Below, one piece after another: positions 41,351 to 48,431 of a stretch of DNA of 64,000 bases. The DNA comes from Streptomyces glaucescens (lineage in GTDB: Bacteria > Actinomycetota > Actinomycetes > Streptomycetales > Streptomycetaceae). Where the stretch lies: the NCBI RefSeq assembly GCF_000761215.1, contig NZ_CP009438.1, positions 3,589,001 to 3,653,000 of the forward strand, given 5' to 3'. Both the position numbers and the translations under genes were made by a program. The notes below the pieces were generated by a model. The model had not been told where the DNA came from, made no database searches, and worked only from the letters and a program-made list of their open reading frames with translations. The first letter of the stretch is position 1; every line of letters begins with the position of its first letter.

Positions 41351-42786
41351 ACAAGGCAGTACGCCGCCTGCGCGGCCTGCCGATCCGGTCCCGGCTGGCG
41401 CTGCTGGTCGCGGCGGCGGTGGCGTTCGCGGTCGCGGCGGTCTCGGTGACCTGCTGGTTCCTCGTGCGCGAGCGGCTGTACGGCCAGCTCGACGAGCAGC
41501 TGCGCAGCGAACAGGTCTCCACCGGGCTGCTCCAGCTGATGCTGGACAACTGCCGGCAGGCCGAGCCCCGGCAACTCCCGCTGCCCCCCACCTCCCCCAT
41601 CGTCACGATCCTCTACTCCGACGGCACCACCTGCGCCAACCCCGGCATCGAGGGCGTCCCCGTGCAGGACGCCGACCTGGCCGTCGCCGACGGCGAGGCG
41701 GAGACGGCCCTGCACTCCGGCAGGACCACCGACGGCACGGCCGTCCGCGTCTACACCCGCCCCGTCGTCGACCGCGGCACCGGCGCGGTCCAGCCGGGGA
41801 TCGCCGTCTCCGTGGCCAAGCCGCTCGGGGACGTCACGAAACCGCTGTCCTCGCTGGCCTGGGTGCTGCTCGCGGTCTCCGGCATCGGAGTGGTGGGCGC
41901 GGGCGCCGCGGGCCTCGCCGTGGCGCGGGCCGGTCTGCGCCCGGTCGACCGGCTGACGGAGGCCGTGGAACACGTGGCCCGCACGGAGGACCTGGCCATC
42001 CGCATCCCCGTCGAGGACGCGGACGACGACGAGATCGCCCGGCTCTCCCGCTCCTTCAACTCGATGACGTCCGCGCTGGCCAGCTCCCGCGACCTCCAGC
42101 AGCAGCTGATCGCGGACGCCGGCCACGAACTGCGCACCCCGCTCACCTCGCTGCGCACCAACATCGAACTCCTCACCCGCAGCGAGGAGACCGGCCGCCC
42201 GATCCCGGAGGCCGACCGCAAGGCGCTGCTCGCCTCGGTCAAGGCGCAGATGACGGAGCTGGCGGCGCTGATCGGCGACCTCCAGGAACTGTCCCGCCCG
42301 GACACCGGCCAGCACGGCGGCGGCACCCCGGTGGTCCCGTTCCACGAGGCGGTGGAGTCGGCCCTGCGCCGGGCCCGGCTGCGCGGCCCGGAGCTGACGA
42401 TCACGGCGGACGTGCGGCCGTGGTACGTGCGGGCGGAGCCCCCCGCGCTGGAGCGGGCGGTGGTCAACGTCCTCGACAACGCGGTGAAGTTCAGTCCCGG
42501 GGGCGGCCGGATCGACGTACGCCTCGCCGGCGGCGTCCTCACCGTCCGCGACCACGGCCCCGGCATCCCCGCCGACGAACTCCCGCACGTCTTCGACCGC
42601 TTCTGGCGCAGCCCGAGCGCGCGGGCCCTGCCGGGTTCCGGCCTCGGCCTGTCGATCGTGGCCCGCACGGTCCAGCAGGCGGGCGGCGAGGTCGCCCTGA
42701 CCCCGGCGGAGGACGGCGGCACGCTGGTGACGATCCGCCTGCCGGGAGCACCGACGCCGCCCCCGGAGGACCTGCCGTCCGTCTGA
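41347..42786 (+). CDS. Sensor histidine kinase of the htrA-linked two-component system
   Basis: A 479-aa membrane kinase. TM1 is about residues 16-40, an external sensor about 41-165, TM2 about 170-194, then HAMP (about 195-250), HisKA with DAGHELRTPLTSLR (His260) and ATPase with NVLDNAVKFSP, DHGPGIP and GSGLGLSIV. The sensor domain holds two cysteines, Cys70 and Cys96, that could form a disulfide. Paired with the preceding regulator and htrA, it probably senses misfolding or redox state outside the membrane. The start is the GTG at 41347, the last of a chain of GTGA junctions. The C-terminus is Pro-rich. Confidence 0.92.
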   Translation: MNKAVRRLRGLPIRSRLALLVAAAVAFAVAAVSVTCWFLVRERLYGQLDEQLRSEQVSTGLLQLMLDNCRQAEPRQLPLPPTSPIVTILYSDGTTCANPGIEGVPVQDADLAVADGEAETALHSGRTTDGTAVRVYTRPVVDRGTGAVQPGIAVSVAKPLGDVTKPLSSLAWVLLAVSGIGVVGAGAAGLAVARAGLRPVDRLTEAVEHVARTEDLAIRIPVEDADDDEIARLSRSFNSMTSALASSRDLQQQLIADAGHELRTPLTSLRTNIELLTRSEETGRPIPEADRKALLASVKAQMTELAALIGDLQELSRPDTGQHGGGTPVVPFHEAVESALRRARLRGPELTITADVRPWYVRAEPPALERAVVNVLDNAVKFSPGGGRIDVRLAGGVLTVRDHGPGIPADELPHVFDRFWRSPSARALPGSGLGLSIVARTVQQAGGEVALTPAEDGGTLVTIRLPGAPTPPPEDLPSV

Positions 42787-42796
42787 GGAAGTCCCC

Positions 42797-42994
42797 TCAG
42801 CCCTTGACGCCCGCCAGGAACGCCGCCCACGGCTCCTCACCGAACACGAGCACCGGGCCGGCCGAAAGCTTGCTGTCGCGGACGGGGATCATGCCGGGGC
42901 AGTTGTCGGCGACCTCGACGCAGTCGTTGGCTCCCCCTTCGCTGAAGGACGACTTGCGCCACGCGGCGGCGCTGAGGTCAGGGGCTGGGCTCAC
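42797..42994 (-). CDS. DUF397 protein, tandem copy B
   Basis: A 65-aa protein. The DUF397 pattern is W-RKSS-x-S-x-GG-N-C-VEVAD near the start (AAAWRKSSFSEGGANDCVEV), then MIPVRDSKLSAGPVLVFGEE. The GTG at 42994 has AAGGAG upstream and gives the same length as its neighbour. It differs from copy A mainly in the first 25 residues; the last 35 residues differ at one position. In Streptomyces DUF397 proteins pair with XRE/DUF5753 regulators to control development and may act as their partners or antagonists. Confidence 0.87.
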   Translation of the reverse strand: MSPAPDLSAAAWRKSSFSEGGANDCVEVADNCPGMIPVRDSKLSAGPVLVFGEEPWAAFLAGVKG

Positions 42995-43008
42995 GGTCTG
43001 CCTCTCCT

Positions 43009-43206
43009 TCACCCTTTGACGCCCGCCAGGAACGCCGCCCACGACTCCTCACCGAACACGAGCACCGGGCCGGCCGAGAGCTTGCTGTCGCGGACGGGGA
43101 TCATGCCGGGGCAGTTGTCGGCGACCTCGACGCAGTTGTTGGCTCCCCCGTCGCTGTAGGACGACTTGCGCCACACTGCGGTGGTGAGATCGGGAGTGTT
43201 CGTCAT
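43009..43206 (-). CDS. DUF397 protein, tandem copy A
   Basis: A 65-aa DUF397 protein (TTAVWRKSSYSDGGANNCVE, then VADNCPGMIPVRDSKLSAG). The ATG overlaps the XRE regulator stop by 4 nt (ATGA), so it is translationally coupled to its regulator. A second copy follows 14 nt after its stop. The near identity of the two C-terminal halves shows a recent tandem duplication. Both are cytoplasmic and small; no catalytic residues. Confidence 0.9.
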   Translation of the reverse strand: MTNTPDLTTAVWRKSSYSDGGANNCVEVADNCPGMIPVRDSKLSAGPVLVFGEESWAAFLAGVKG

Positions 43207-44027
43207 GATCGTTGCTCCTCCAGTACGCCCCTGATGAACGCGAGCGAGTCCGACGGGGACAACGCCAGGTCGCGGAGCCGATCGTAGGACGATCGCTCTC
43301 GGAGAACCTCGTCTGCATCCTCGATCAGCCGGCCGCTGCTGTTGCCTTCCGTGTAGGCAACAGCGCTTCCGTCCTTCTGCCAGAGCAGCGTCAGCGATCC
43401 GTTCATATGGTGGTGCGCTCCCGAAGTGAACGGCAGTACCTGAAGCGCCACATTGGGCCAGAGTGCGGCGGCCTCGAGGTGCAGCAGCTGGGCCTCCCAG
43501 GTCTTGCCCCGGGCAGCGGGGCGTCGCAGCGCGAACTCGTCCACGATCACACGTACTTCAGGTTCCGGCTTCTGCCTCAGCAGGTACTGGCGGCCGAGCC
43601 GTGCGGCCACCTGCTCCTCGACGGCCTCGTCACCGTCCGCCGTTGTCTGGGCGCCAGACAACACCTCCCGAGCGAAGTCCTCGGTCTGCAGAAGCCCTGG
43701 GACTCCGAGCGAGAACACCCACATGATCCGCGCCGTCGCCTCCAAGGCCATGTACTCCTTGTACTGGTCCTTGAACGCATCCAGCCGAGCCGCCTTCCAG
43801 TGGCTCAACAGCAGGTCTCCGGTGCCGTAGTAGCCGTCCAGGTCCTCCATGACCGTCACCTTGGACAGCCGCTCACCCGACTCCAGGCGGCTCAGATAGC
43901 TCTTCTCGTACCCGGTCTCGTCGGCCAGCTGCCCCAGTGACTTCCCCGCCTTCTCCCGCAGGACCCGGAGCGTCTGCCCGAGCATCGCCCGCCCGGAAAC
44001 CGGCTGAGCGTCAACCCTCTCGCCCAC
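43203..44027 (-). CDS. XRE regulator with DUF5753 domain
   Basis: A 274-aa regulator. A helix-turn-helix covers about residues 17-70 (LGQTLRVLREKAGKSLGQLA, YEKSYLSRLESGERLSKVTV). The DUF5753 effector domain follows (FSLGVPGLLQTEDFAREVLS, AARLGRQYLLRQKPEPEVRV, AALWPNVALQVLPFTSGAHH). This is the Streptomyces type that works with DUF397 partners. The GTG at 44027 has GGAGGGG just upstream. A 21-bp palindrome overlaps its leader and a second near-copy lies inside the gene at 43642, both likely autoregulatory sites. It leads the XRE-DUF397-DUF397 operon. Confidence 0.9.
   Translation of the reverse strand: MGERVDAQPVSGRAMLGQTLRVLREKAGKSLGQLADETGYEKSYLSRLESGERLSKVTVMEDLDGYYGTGDLLLSHWKAARLDAFKDQYKEYMALEATARIMWVFSLGVPGLLQTEDFAREVLSGAQTTADGDEAVEEQVAARLGRQYLLRQKPEPEVRVIVDEFALRRPAARGKTWEAQLLHLEAAALWPNVALQVLPFTSGAHHHMNGSLTLLWQKDGSAVAYTEGNSSGRLIEDADEVLRERSSYDRLRDLALSPSDSLAFIRGVLEEQRS
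43642..43662. promoter_or_regulatory. Intragenic 21-bp palindrome (operator copy 2)
   Basis: GTTGTCTGG-GCG-CCAGACAAC is a perfect 9-3-9 palindrome inside the XRE gene. It matches the promoter copy at 44041 except for one symmetric base pair change in each arm. The copies are 399 bp apart. Such pairs allow repression by looping. Confidence 0.65.
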
Positions 44028-44040
44028 GTCACCCCTCCCC

Positions 44041-44061
44041 GTTGCCTGGGCGCCAGGCAAC
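44041..44061. promoter_or_regulatory. 21-bp palindrome upstream of the XRE gene (operator copy 1)
   Basis: GTTGCCTGG-GCG-CCAGGCAAC is a perfect 9-3-9 palindrome, 13 bp before the GTG of the XRE regulator and about 100 bp before the divergent small gene. It is the probable autoregulatory operator of this locus. Confidence 0.7.
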
Positions 44062-44163
44062 ACCGAACCTCTTCCGCAGCGTACGCGCCATCAGTGACCA
44101 TCGGGACACGAACGGTGATCGCCGCTCGTCAACGACCCCGTCAGGCCCCGGAAGGGCACCTCC

Positions 44164-44394
44164 ATGCCACTGCGCCTCCGCCTGCGCCTCGCCGCGCTGT
44201 GCGAGACCGTCCTGCTCGCCCTCGTACGGCTCCTGCTGCCCGCCGGGGGACGCCACCGCTCCACGGCGTCCCCGCCGGCACCGGCCCCGGAGCACTCCCC
44301 GCCCCGCGCCACGGAGCCCGTCTGGCTCGACACCCCGCTCGTACGCCCCTACCTGCTCGCCCCCGAAGGACTCGCCGTGGAGGTGTCCGCATGA
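44164..44394 (+). CDS. Small hypothetical protein, 76 aa
   Basis: A 76-aa protein divergent from the XRE regulator. The N-terminal 30 residues form an amphipathic, partly hydrophobic helix (LRLRLAALCETVLLALVRLL). A Pro/Ser linker follows, and an acidic end (VWLDTPLVRPYLLAPEGLAV). GGAAGGG precedes the ATG by seven nt. Its stop overlaps the next start (ATGA). No family is recognised. Its place beside an XRE/DUF397 locus and near a shared operator suggests it belongs to the same regulatory circuit. Confidence 0.65.
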   Translation: MPLRLRLRLAALCETVLLALVRLLLPAGGRHRSTASPPAPAPEHSPPRATEPVWLDTPLVRPYLLAPEGLAVEVSA

Positions 44395-44672
44395 GGCTGC
44401 TCCCCTGGACGGGCGCCGACGGCAAGCCCTGCTACCTCAGCAGCGACGACCCGCACAGCCCGCTCTCACGGCTCGCGGACGACATCGAGGCCGCCCAGCT
44501 CCGCTCCGCGGAGCAGGTACTCGCGGGTGCCGGAGCCGTCCTCGCCGACGCCGGGGCCGGTGAGCGGGCCGTGCGGTTCGCGCTCACCCGGGCCGTCGAG
44601 TCGCTGGAGGAGGTGCTCCGGGTCGCGGTCAGCCGAGGTGCCCGGGCCGGGGCGACGCCTCGTCCGGACTGA
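44391..44672 (+). CDS. Small hypothetical helical protein, 93 aa
   Basis: A 93-aa protein coupled to the preceding gene by a 4-nt overlap. The start RLLPWTGADGKPCYLSSDDP is followed by long Ala/Leu/Glu-rich helices (SRLADDIEAAQLRSAEQVLA, AVRFALTRAVESLEEVLRVA). The length and composition fit a small helical partner protein. Its last 44 nt overlap the convergent lipoprotein gene, which is unusual. No family is recognised. Confidence 0.65.
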   Translation: MRLLPWTGADGKPCYLSSDDPHSPLSRLADDIEAAQLRSAEQVLAGAGAVLADAGAGERAVRFALTRAVESLEEVLRVAVSRGARAGATPRPD

Positions 44673-45003
44673 CTGCCACGAAGACCGCGTCCCGCGGGGA
44701 CGTGCCCACCGCGATGGCCTCCGCGGGGTCCCAGCCCACCACCCGGTAGGCCCGGACGGAGGTGGGGGGGCTGCCCGGCTCCCCGTCGCCCGGGGTGTCG
44801 TCGCAGGGCGGCAGGACCGCGGTGCCGATGCGTTCGGCCGCCTCGAAGCCGACGCCCGACCGGTCCAGGTACGTCCGCCCCTCGTACCGCACCAGGTAGG
44901 CGCAGGAGGCCGCCGCGTCGCCCCCGCCCTCCCCCGCCGCGCATCCGGTCAGCGCGAGCAGCAGCACCGTCAGTCCTCGTACGGCCTTCATCCGGGCCTT
45001 CAT
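44629..45003 (-). CDS. Putative lipoprotein, 124 aa
   Basis: A lipoprotein signal peptide is clear: positively charged start (MKARMKAVRG), hydrophobic LTVLLLALTG and lipobox LTGC, so the mature protein begins at about Cys21. The mature part contains CAYLVRYEGRTYLDRSGVGF and two further cysteines (SCAY, PPCDD) that may form a disulfide, then YRVVGWDPAEAIAVG. Function unknown. Convergent with, and overlapping, the 93-aa gene by 44 nt. A second start at 44991 is possible. Confidence 0.7.
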   Translation of the reverse strand: MKARMKAVRGLTVLLLALTGCAAGEGGGDAAASCAYLVRYEGRTYLDRSGVGFEAAERIGTAVLPPCDDTPGDGEPGSPPTSVRAYRVVGWDPAEAIAVGTSPRDAVFVAVSPDEASPRPGHLG

Positions 45004-45127
45004 GCGGGCCCCCTCTCGTCACCCACTCCGACGCCGGGCCCCCCGGGTTCGTTCGGACGCGCGGCAACCCTTCCGCCGCCCGCGGCGACTACCCGTCGAC
45101 CATCCCCTCGCACGGAACGGAACCCGC

Positions 45128-47173
45128 ATGAGTGAGACGACCCGTGGAAAGCCCCGGCACCGCAGGCGCAGCACGACGGCGCTCGCCGTCGGTGTCCCCC
45201 TCGCCCTGACCGCCGCGGGTGTGCTCCTCGTCGGCGCGGACGCGCAGCGCGAGGCGGCCGCGGCCGAGGCGCCGGCGTGGGCGACGGCCACCGCCGACGG
45301 CTTCGCCTCCGTGAACTCCTTGGGGCAGAACGGCACGTACGGCGGGCGGGGCGGACCGGTCGTCACCGTGAGGACGCTCGCGGACCTGGAGAAGTACGCG
45401 ACCGCCGAGGGGCCGTACGTCATCGTCGTCGCGGGGACGATCACCATGTCCCCGGCCGGCAAGGAGATCAAGGTCCGGTCCGACAAGACCATCGTCGGCT
45501 CCGGCACCTCGGGGCACATCGTCGGCGGCGGCTTCTTCCTCGGCTCCGGCGTCCACAACGTGATCATCCGCAACCTGACGATCCGGGACGCGTACCAGGG
45601 CGTCTGGAACGACAAGGAGCACGACTACGACGCGATCCAGCTGGACGGCGCCCACCACGTCTGGATCGACCACAACGACCTGCGGCACATGGCGGACGGG
45701 CTCATCGACGTCCGCAAGGACAGCACGAACGTCACGGTGTCGTGGAACAGGCTGAGCGACAACAACAAGACCTTCGGCATCGGCTGGACCGAGAACGTCA
45801 GGACCGACATCACGATCCACCACAACTGGATCCGCGAGACCGAGCAGCGCAACCCGTCCACGGACAACGCCGCCCACGCGCACCTCTACAACAACTTCCT
45901 GGAGGACACCCCGGGCACCGCCATCACCTCCTCCTACGGCAACTACTCGCGCGGGAAGACGAAGATGGTCCTGGAGAACTCCTACTTCCAGGGCGTCAAC
46001 AACCCCGTCATCAAGGACGCCACGGCGTCGGTCGTCCAGCGCGGCAACGTCTTCCCCGGCACCAGCGGACGCAACGAGAGCGGCGGCACGGCCTTCGACC
46101 CGAAGGCGTACTACGACTACACCCTCGACAAGGCGGCCGACGTCCCCGCGCTGCTCAAGTCGGCCGCGGGCCCGCGCGGTTCCATCGGGACCACGCCGGC
46201 CGCCATCACCGCCGCCGCGACCACCCTCACCGTCGCCAAGGACGGCTCCGGCCAGTACTCCACCGTCCAGGCGGCCGTGAACGCCGTGCCCGCGAACAAC
46301 CCCGCACGGGTGGTCATCGCGGTCAGGCCGGGCACCTACCGCGAGACGGTGAAGGTCCCCTCGAACAAGCCGCACGTCACCATCCAGGGCACGGGCGCCG
46401 GCCGCAGGGACACGGTGATCGTGTACAACAACGCGTCCGGCACACCCAAGCCGGGCGGCGGCACCTACGGCACCGGGGGCAGCGCCACCGTCGCCGTCGA
46501 GGCGGACGACTTCCAGGCCCGCAACCTGACCGTCGCCAACGACTTCGACGAGAAGGCCAACCAGCACCTCTCCGGCCACCAGGCCGTCGCCCTGCGCACC
46601 GCCGCCGACAAGGTGTTCCTCGACGGCGTCATCGTGGAGGGCGACCAGGACACGCTGCTCCTCGACACCGCCGCCAAGGACAGGCTGGGCCGGGTCTACA
46701 TGACCAACTCCTACGTCACCGGCAACGTCGACTTCGTCTTCGGCCGCGCCACCGCCGTGATCGACCGGTCCGTCATCACCCTGAAGAAGCGCTGGGACGG
46801 CACCTCCGCCGGTTACGTCACCGCCCCGAGCACCGCCGCGAACCGCAAGGGCATCCTGATCGCCAACTCGGCGATCACCGGTGACGTGTCCGACCGTTCC
46901 TTCTACCTCGGCCGGCCCTGGCACGCGGGCGGCGACGCCACCCTCGACCCGCAGACCACGGTCCGCAACACCACCCTGAGCGCCGCGATCCGCACCGCCC
47001 CGTGGACCGACATGAGCGGCTTCTCCTGGAAGGACGACCGCTTCGCGGAGTACCGGAACACGGGCCCGGGCGCGGGCGCGGCGAGCTCCAGCCGCCCCCA
47101 CCTGACCGACTCCCAGGCGGCGGACCAGGAGGTCGCGGACTGGCTCGGCGGCTGGACGCCCACCGCCTCCTGA
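45128..47173 (+). CDS. Secreted bifunctional pectate lyase (PL1) - pectinesterase (CE8)
   Basis: A 681-aa exported enzyme. A long signal peptide (residues 1-48, twin-Arg-like RRRSTTALAVGVPLALTAAG) is followed by a PL1 parallel beta-helix (about 50-355) with WIDHNDLRHMADGLIDV and ITIHHNWIRETEQRNP. A CE8 methylesterase (about 365-670) follows. The CE8 motifs are all present: GTYRETVKVP, GHQAVALRT (Gln), EGDQDTLLLD (Asp), GNVDFVFGRATAV (Asp) and YLGRPWH (Arg). The esterase would remove methyl groups from pectin, making polygalacturonate for the lyase, so both steps are on one chain. This fits life on plant litter. The gene stands alone. Confidence 0.92.
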   Translation: MSETTRGKPRHRRRSTTALAVGVPLALTAAGVLLVGADAQREAAAAEAPAWATATADGFASVNSLGQNGTYGGRGGPVVTVRTLADLEKYATAEGPYVIVVAGTITMSPAGKEIKVRSDKTIVGSGTSGHIVGGGFFLGSGVHNVIIRNLTIRDAYQGVWNDKEHDYDAIQLDGAHHVWIDHNDLRHMADGLIDVRKDSTNVTVSWNRLSDNNKTFGIGWTENVRTDITIHHNWIRETEQRNPSTDNAAHAHLYNNFLEDTPGTAITSSYGNYSRGKTKMVLENSYFQGVNNPVIKDATASVVQRGNVFPGTSGRNESGGTAFDPKAYYDYTLDKAADVPALLKSAAGPRGSIGTTPAAITAAATTLTVAKDGSGQYSTVQAAVNAVPANNPARVVIAVRPGTYRETVKVPSNKPHVTIQGTGAGRRDTVIVYNNASGTPKPGGGTYGTGGSATVAVEADDFQARNLTVANDFDEKANQHLSGHQAVALRTAADKVFLDGVIVEGDQDTLLLDTAAKDRLGRVYMTNSYVTGNVDFVFGRATAVIDRSVITLKKRWDGTSAGYVTAPSTAANRKGILIANSAITGDVSDRSFYLGRPWHAGGDATLDPQTTVRNTTLSAAIRTAPWTDMSGFSWKDDRFAEYRNTGPGAGAASSSRPHLTDSQAADQEVADWLGGWTPTAS

Positions 47174-47207
47174 GCGGGCGCGGCAGGCGGGCCGTAGGCT
47201 GTGGATC

Positions 47208-48431
47208 ATGCCGGACGACTCCCCTCTCCTACAGAGTCTGCGGACGGCAGTCGCCGCCGCCCCCGCCGACGTACCGCTGCGGCTGCACCTGGCCGAACTC
47301 CTGCTGGACGCCGGACGGTCGCAGGACGCGGTCGCCGAGGTGGCCGTGGCCCTGCAGCACGCGCCGGGCGACGCCCGGGCCCGGGACCTGATGGCCCGTG
47401 CCATGGGCGTGCCCGGCCAACCGCCCGCGCCCCGCCCGGGCTTCGACTGGAAGGCCGCCGAGCAGCAGGTCGGTGACGTCGTGCCGCCGCGGTTCGTCGA
47501 GGCGCCGGCGCGGGCGGACGGGCAGGACGATCCGGGCGGCGCCGACGCCTTCGACGTCGAGCGGCCCGGCACGGTGCGGCTGGCCGACGTGGGCGGCATG
47601 CAGGACGTCAAGGACCGGCTGGAGGCGGCGTTCCTCGCGCCGCTGCGCAACCCCGAGCTGCGCAAGCTGTACGGCAAGAGCCTGCGCGGCGGGCTGCTGC
47701 TGTACGGGCCGCCCGGGTGCGGGAAGACCTTCATCGCGCGGGCCGTCGCCGGGGAGCTGGGCGCCGCGTTCCTGTCGGTGTCGGTGAACGACGTGCTGGA
47801 CATGTGGATCGGCAACTCCGAGCGCAACATGCACGAGGTGTTCCAGACCGCCCGCCGCCAGGCCCCCTGCGTGGTGTTCCTGGACGAGCTGGACGCGCTC
47901 GGCGCCAAGCGCAGCCGCACCGCGCACAGCGGTATGCGCAACACGGTCAACCAGCTGCTCACCGAGCTGGACGGCATCGACGCGGCGGCCAACGAGGGCG
48001 TGTTCGTGCTGGCCGCCACCAACGTGCCCTGGGACGTGGACAACGCCCTGCGGCGCCCCGGCCGGCTGGACCGCACGATCCTCGTCCTGCCGCCCGACGG
48101 GCCGGCCCGCGAGGCGATCCTCCGGTACCACCTGCGGGACCGGCCCATCGAGAACGTCGACCTCGGCAAGCTGGTCAAGGTCACCGACGGCCTGTCGGGT
48201 GCCGACCTGGCCCACCTCTGCGAGGCCGCGGCCGAGCGGGCGCTGCTCGACTCGGCGCGCACCGGGACCGTCCGTCTGATCGGCATGAAGGACCTGCTGG
48301 CCGCGGCGAAGGACGTGGTGCCGTCCGCCGAGCCGTGGTTCGCCTCCGCGCGCAACGTGGCGATGTTCGCCAACGAGGGCGGGATGTACGACGACCTGGT
48401 GGCGTACCTGAAGAAGAGGCGCAAGCTGTGA
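47208..48431 (+). CDS. AAA ATPase with N-terminal TPR-like region
   Basis: A 407-aa protein. Residues about 8-75 form a TPR-like helical pair (LRTAVAAAPADVPLRLHLAE, LQHAPGDARARDLMARAMG). An AAA module of Cdc48/FtsH-like type follows (about 125-375): GMQDVKDRLEAAFLAPLRNP, Walker A GPPGCGKTF, Walker B CVVFLDELDALG, arginine-finger region RRPGRLDRTILVL, and sensor 2 GLSGADLAHLCEAAAERALL. The substrate is unknown. Its stop overlaps the start of a TPR membrane protein by 4 nt, so the two are made together and probably act as one machine, with the TPR domains as contacts. Confidence 0.85.
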   Translation: MPDDSPLLQSLRTAVAAAPADVPLRLHLAELLLDAGRSQDAVAEVAVALQHAPGDARARDLMARAMGVPGQPPAPRPGFDWKAAEQQVGDVVPPRFVEAPARADGQDDPGGADAFDVERPGTVRLADVGGMQDVKDRLEAAFLAPLRNPELRKLYGKSLRGGLLLYGPPGCGKTFIARAVAGELGAAFLSVSVNDVLDMWIGNSERNMHEVFQTARRQAPCVVFLDELDALGAKRSRTAHSGMRNTVNQLLTELDGIDAAANEGVFVLAATNVPWDVDNALRRPGRLDRTILVLPPDGPAREAILRYHLRDRPIENVDLGKLVKVTDGLSGADLAHLCEAAAERALLDSARTGTVRLIGMKDLLAAAKDVVPSAEPWFASARNVAMFANEGGMYDDLVAYLKKRRKL

